Source of the DNA: Lentisphaerota bacterium
GTDB taxonomy: Bacteria; Verrucomicrobiota; Lentisphaeria; Victivallales; Victivallaceae
Length of the DNA stretch: 33,067 nt
Reading direction: 5' to 3'
Assembly (NCBI GenBank): GCA_015061605.1
Contig: SUWH01000030.1
Coordinates: 1 to 33,067 of the forward strand
Shown here: positions 30,622 through 33,067 of the stretch, one piece after another
How positions within the stretch are numbered: position 1 is the first letter of the stretch
Layout: the number at the start of each line of letters is the position of its first letter
Translations under genes and position numbers: made by a program
The notes under the pieces: model-generated
Databases searched by the model: none
What the model was told of the DNA's origin: nothing
Seen by the model: only the letters and a program-made list of their open reading frames with translations

Positions 30622-31884
30622 ATGAAAAAATCTGCACGGATCGTTACTCTTGGATGCCGCCTCAATCATGCGGATACAGCATTGCTTACCGCACGGTTGG
30701 AAGCGGCCGGATATTCATTGTGCGATGATCCGCGCGCCCTGGTCGATCTTATCGTGGTCAATACCTGTGCGGTAACTGCTGAAGCTGAAGCCAAGAGCCG
30801 CCGTCAGATATTGCGTTTGCGCCGGGAAAATCCCGGTGCGCAAATCCTTGCCGCCGGATGCGCCGTGGAACTGAATAAGGATGCTTTACTCAATGCCGGA
30901 GCCGATCAGGTTTTGACCAATCCGGATAAAAAGCTGATCTTTGCTCAAACTTCCGGATTGAAAAGCCGGGAAATTCCGGTGGAAAATTTCTGCGAAAATT
31001 CGCTCTCTGATTTTCCTTTCCGTTCGCGCGCTTTTATCAAGGTGCAGGAGGGGTGCGATAATTTCTGTTCCTACTGCATCGTGCCGGTGGTGCGCGGAGC
31101 ATCGCGGTCGCGGAACTTTGCAGAAGTTGTTGCTGACTGCCGCAAAAATATCGAAGCCGGTTTTCCTGAAATAATTCTGACCGGAGTCAATACCTGCAAC
31201 TATTTTGACAGTGGCTGCGATCTTGCCGGATTGATAAAGGAGATTTCTGCCATACCGGGGGATTTCCGGATCCGTTTGAGTTCGACTGAACCGCATCCGG
31301 AAGATCTTTCGCTGTTGGAACTGATGGCGGATAATCCCAAAATCTGCCGTTTTCTCCATGTTTCCATGCAGCACGGCAGTGACCGGATATTGAAGCTGAT
31401 GAACCGCCGTTACAGTGCAATGCAATTTGCGGAATTTGTTGCAAACGCCCGCCGTCTGGTGCCGGATATCCATATCGGAACCGATTTCATCGTCGGTTTT
31501 CCCGGAGAAACTGAAGCTGATTTTTCCGAAGCGTTGAAACTGGTTGACGAAATCGGTTTTGCCAATATCCATTGTTTTATTTATTCGCCGCGCCCGGGAA
31601 CGGTGGCGGCGGCGATGCCGGATCGTGTCTCAAATGCGATTGCCCGAGAGCGGATGGAGCGTTTGCGGCAGATCGCGGATGTTTCAAGTTGCAATTTTGC
31701 CATGTCTCAATGCGGCAACGTCCTGCCGGTGATATTTGAGCGGGTAGTCAAAGGTAAAGCGGTCGGATGGAGCGACAATTATCTGGAGATCGCCGTTGAA
31801 CCGGGCGGGATACCGTTGCGGCAAATCGTTGAAATTCAAGTTTCAAAGGAAAATATCTGCGGCATAAATGTTTCCACACCTTGA
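30622..31884 (+). CDS. mtaB: tRNA (N6-L-threonylcarbamoyladenosine-37-C2)-methylthiotransferase MtaB
   Basis: This 420-aa radical-SAM methylthiotransferase converts t6A37 to ms2t6A in ANN-decoding tRNAs. The N-terminal UPF0004 domain has cluster cysteines in LGCRLNHADT (C12), VVNTCAVTAEAE (C49) and AAGCAVEL. The radical SAM cluster is C145-x3-C149-x2-C152 (EGCDNFCSYCIVP). Then come ILTGVNTCNY, HVSMQHGSD, TDFIVGFPGE and a C-terminal TRAM-like part. The GCRLN form of the first motif and the overall length favour MtaB over MiaB or RimO. No Shine-Dalgarno is visible before the ATG. It may be transcribed from the Stn-like operon or a promoter I cannot identify. Confidence 0.88.
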   Translation: MKKSARIVTLGCRLNHADTALLTARLEAAGYSLCDDPRALVDLIVVNTCAVTAEAEAKSRRQILRLRRENPGAQILAAGCAVELNKDALLNAGADQVLTNPDKKLIFAQTSGLKSREIPVENFCENSLSDFPFRSRAFIKVQEGCDNFCSYCIVPVVRGASRSRNFAEVVADCRKNIEAGFPEIILTGVNTCNYFDSGCDLAGLIKEISAIPGDFRIRLSSTEPHPEDLSLLELMADNPKICRFLHVSMQHGSDRILKLMNRRYSAMQFAEFVANARRLVPDIHIGTDFIVGFPGETEADFSEALKLVDEIGFANIHCFIYSPRPGTVAAAMPDRVSNAIARERMERLRQIADVSSCNFAMSQCGNVLPVIFERVVKGKAVGWSDNYLEIAVEPGGIPLRQIVEIQVSKENICGINVSTP

Positions 31885-31933
31885 AAAAGTCTGCTGATGG
31901 AGATATTTTATAGGGAAGACAAGGAAGTTTATT

Positions 31934-32635
31934 GTGAAGTATTTGAATTTTAATATAATTGTTCTGCTGTTGGCAGCACTGCTGTTCTGCTCATGCAAAA
32001 AAGAGCATCAAGCACCTCCGTTGGAGCAAATGGAGTTGACTGCCCGTTTTTTCAGGAGCATCAAAAGCAGCCGTCCGGAAGCCGCTATCCGGCAGGCGGA
32101 TAAGTTGCTCGCTCTGGATCCGGATGCTTCTTATATCACCAGTTTGATTTCGCTCCAGGAGGCAAACGACACTATTGCCGCTGCTCAAAAGGCTTTGAAC
32201 CGTCAGGATGTCAACCGGGCGGTGGAGATAATCCGTGCCGGACGGCGCAAGCATTCAAATAACCGGACATTCAGTGAGGTTTATCCGAAAATATCCCAGC
32301 TCCGCAATGCGCAGAAACTTTTCCGGGCTTTGGCGCGGGCAAAGAATGCTTCAGCAATGCGCAGTGCGCGGATCGCCGCCAAAGCGGGACTTTCCATGAA
32401 TATCACTCCGGAATTGGAAAAGTTTCTCGCTGATTACGAAGTGCGCGGAACAAAGCTTGCCGCAAAGGAGAAAGCGGAAGCTGCCGCAAAAGAGCTTGCC
32501 GCAAAAGAGGAGGCTCTTAAAGCTCAAACTGCGGAAAAAGAGCGCAAAATATCTGAGAAAAAATTCTCGCAGGAGACCGCCCGCAAAGCAGCCGAGGGTG
32601 AGCGTATCCGCAAGGACAATCAGTTTCCGCAGTAA
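31934..32635 (+). CDS. lipoprotein with helical repeats and coiled-coil tail, function unknown
   Basis: This 233-aa protein starts at GTG (31934) after AAGGAAG. The signal MKYLNFNIIVLLLAALLF ends in CSCKKE, with lipidation likely at C21 (S at -1) or C19. Residues 30-165 are alpha-helical with a TPR-like feel (AAIRQADKLLALDPD, TIAAAQKALNRQDVNRAVE, AMRSARIAAKAG). Residues 170-225 are a charged Ala/Lys/Glu coiled coil (KEKAEAAAKELAAKEEAL). It probably sits in the periplasm anchored to a membrane. I do not recognise a family. It follows mtaB by 49 nt. Confidence 0.75.
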   Translation: MKYLNFNIIVLLLAALLFCSCKKEHQAPPLEQMELTARFFRSIKSSRPEAAIRQADKLLALDPDASYITSLISLQEANDTIAAAQKALNRQDVNRAVEIIRAGRRKHSNNRTFSEVYPKISQLRNAQKLFRALARAKNASAMRSARIAAKAGLSMNITPELEKFLADYEVRGTKLAAKEKAEAAAKELAAKEEALKAQTAEKERKISEKKFSQETARKAAEGERIRKDNQFPQ

Positions 32636-32674
32636 GAGAATTACGGTTCATCAACGGTTTATGACAGAAACAGT

Positions 32675-32698
32675 CAGACATCTCATAAGTCTGTTTTT
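32675..32698 (+). terminator. weak intrinsic terminator after the lipoprotein gene
   Basis: CAGAC/GTCTG (32675-32679/32689-32693) with a 9-nt loop is followed directly by TTTTT (32694-32698). It lies about 40 nt past the stop. The stem is short, so efficiency is doubtful. Confidence 0.5.
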
Positions 32699-32783
32699 AC
32701 AGATTATGGCACAATATAGCACTCAAAAGACTGTTTTACCAACTCAATGGGGAAGAAGCGGGGAAAATACTCGGAACTTGAGC

Positions 32784-32824
32784 AAAAAAATGGCGGTTGG
32801 AAATTTTTATCTTCCCCCGCCATT
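32784..32824 (-). terminator. minus-strand intrinsic terminator without an evident upstream gene
   Basis: AATGGCGG (32789-32796) pairs with CCGCCATT (32817-32824). On the minus strand the stem is followed by a U-run (complement of 32784-32790). It would end a transcript coming leftward from beyond 32825, where I see no minus-strand gene inside the window. Confidence 0.6.
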
Positions 32825-32849
32825 CTGAAAGGCTTTTTGAGGAAGAAAC

Positions 32850-32881
32850 TTCAGAATTTGGCTGTGAAATGAAATTCTGAA
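32850..32881. repeat. 10-bp inverted repeat with 12-nt spacer
   Basis: TTCAGAATTT (32850-32859) and AAATTCTGAA (32872-32881) are perfect complements. The word TTCTGAA or its complement TTCAGAA also occurs at 32823 and 32898, so this short intergenic stretch has four related half-sites ahead of the ORF at 32918. Confidence 0.55.
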
Positions 32882-32917
32882 AATCGCTTCACTTTCATTC
32901 AGAAAAACTCAGAATTA

Positions 32918-33067
32918 ATGAATATCAACGTAAAGTTGCATGAAAATAAAGACGTTTATTTTTTCTGTCGTAAACAACAAAATCTCCACAGTCAGTATTT
33001 TTGCGACTGTTGTAAAAAAGACCAGTATCTACATAAATGCTGCTATTGGAACGGAATTTGTTTTTGT
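32918..33067 (+). CDS. start of a Cys-rich protein (partial, runs off the window)
   Basis: An ATG at 32918 opens a frame that stays open to the end, 50 codons. The first 16 residues are ordinary (MNINVKLHENKDVYFF). Then follow C17, C29, C31, C32, C41, C42, C48 and C50, a density suggesting metal binding or a disulfide-rich domain (YFCDCCKKDQYLHKCCYWNG). There is no clear ribosome binding site. No family is recognised, and a chance frame is not excluded. Confidence 0.35.
   Translation, partial: MNINVKLHENKDVYFFCRKQQNLHSQYFCDCCKKDQYLHKCCYWNGICFC

Noticed and set aside
28336..30669. Very long open frame (777 codons) on the minus strand
   Set aside because: It is fully antisense to the iron-sulfur fusion gene, whose domains are unmistakable. 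Its translation is low-complexity Phe/Gly/Ala-rich, a result of the C-ending codon bias on the other strand.

Overview
The window looks like chromosomal DNA of a glycan-degrading member of the Lentisphaerae (Victivallales type, gut or rumen lifestyle). I infer this from gene content only. Two type II-secretion-like pseudopilins carry the [28 protein letters not shown] leader helix and, in one of them, a clear C-terminal H-X9-DG motif. They sit among secreted carbohydrate-active proteins (heparinase II/III, DUF4838 with a CBM9-like tail, GH38, a GH36-like Sip1 protein, sialate O-acetylesterase, a GH63/MGH1-like enzyme) and LacI/GntR regulators. No phage, transposase, rRNA or CRISPR gene is present.

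Layout. (1) 1-1311 is a gene-poor stretch. It holds the 5' tip of a minus-strand gene with a possible small membrane ORF before it, a perfectly closed multi-hairpin element (401-553), a 5'-half initiator-tRNA-like remnant (569-604), an initiator tRNA-Met with its own promoter and terminator on the minus strand, and an orphan plus-strand terminator. (2) 1312-8740 is one plus-strand operon: DegT-type aminotransferase, pseudopilin, heparinase II/III-like lyase, two tandem amidohydrolase-2 proteins (the second without metal ligands) and a secreted CBM-like protein. (3) 8758-12927 on the minus strand is a Gfo/Idh/MocA dehydrogenase followed by a GH36-like Sip1 protein, then a LacI regulator with its own promoter overlapped by tandem 21-bp repeats. 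(4) 13497-22899 on the plus strand is a GntR-headed, LacI-bodied regulator with a long structured leader, a pseudopilin interrupted by an in-frame 279-bp insertion, an endonuclease/exonuclease/phosphatase-fold lipoprotein, a two-domain CBM-like secreted protein, a DUF4838 protein and a GH38 alpha-mannosidase. A second promoter drives the O-acetylesterase and the MGH1-like enzyme (23020-26216). (5) 26328-30528 is a three-gene flavin/iron-sulfur operon (NuoE-like, NuoF-like and a [2Fe-2S]/GltD-like/ferredoxin fusion). It matches the architecture of the Sporomusa-type Stn transhydrogenase better than a hydrogenase or complex I. It is followed by the tRNA methylthiotransferase mtaB and a lipoprotein. 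(6) 32636-33067 holds terminators, an inverted repeat and the start of a Cys-rich ORF running off the end.

How it fits together. Secreted and lipid-anchored proteins bind and cut a complex glycan, probably containing uronic acid, acetylated and alpha-mannosidic parts. Cytosolic GH38, GH36-like, MGH1-like, dehydrogenase and amidohydrolase enzymes process the products, under local sugar-sensing regulators. Five promoters share TTG(A/C)AA, a 17-bp spacer and TATATT, apparently the housekeeping promoter of this organism. The most unusual part is the second pseudopilin: its leader-peptide codons occur twice, 279 bp apart and in frame, and the insert ends in an array of small hairpins of which the pilin coding sequence itself forms the last one.
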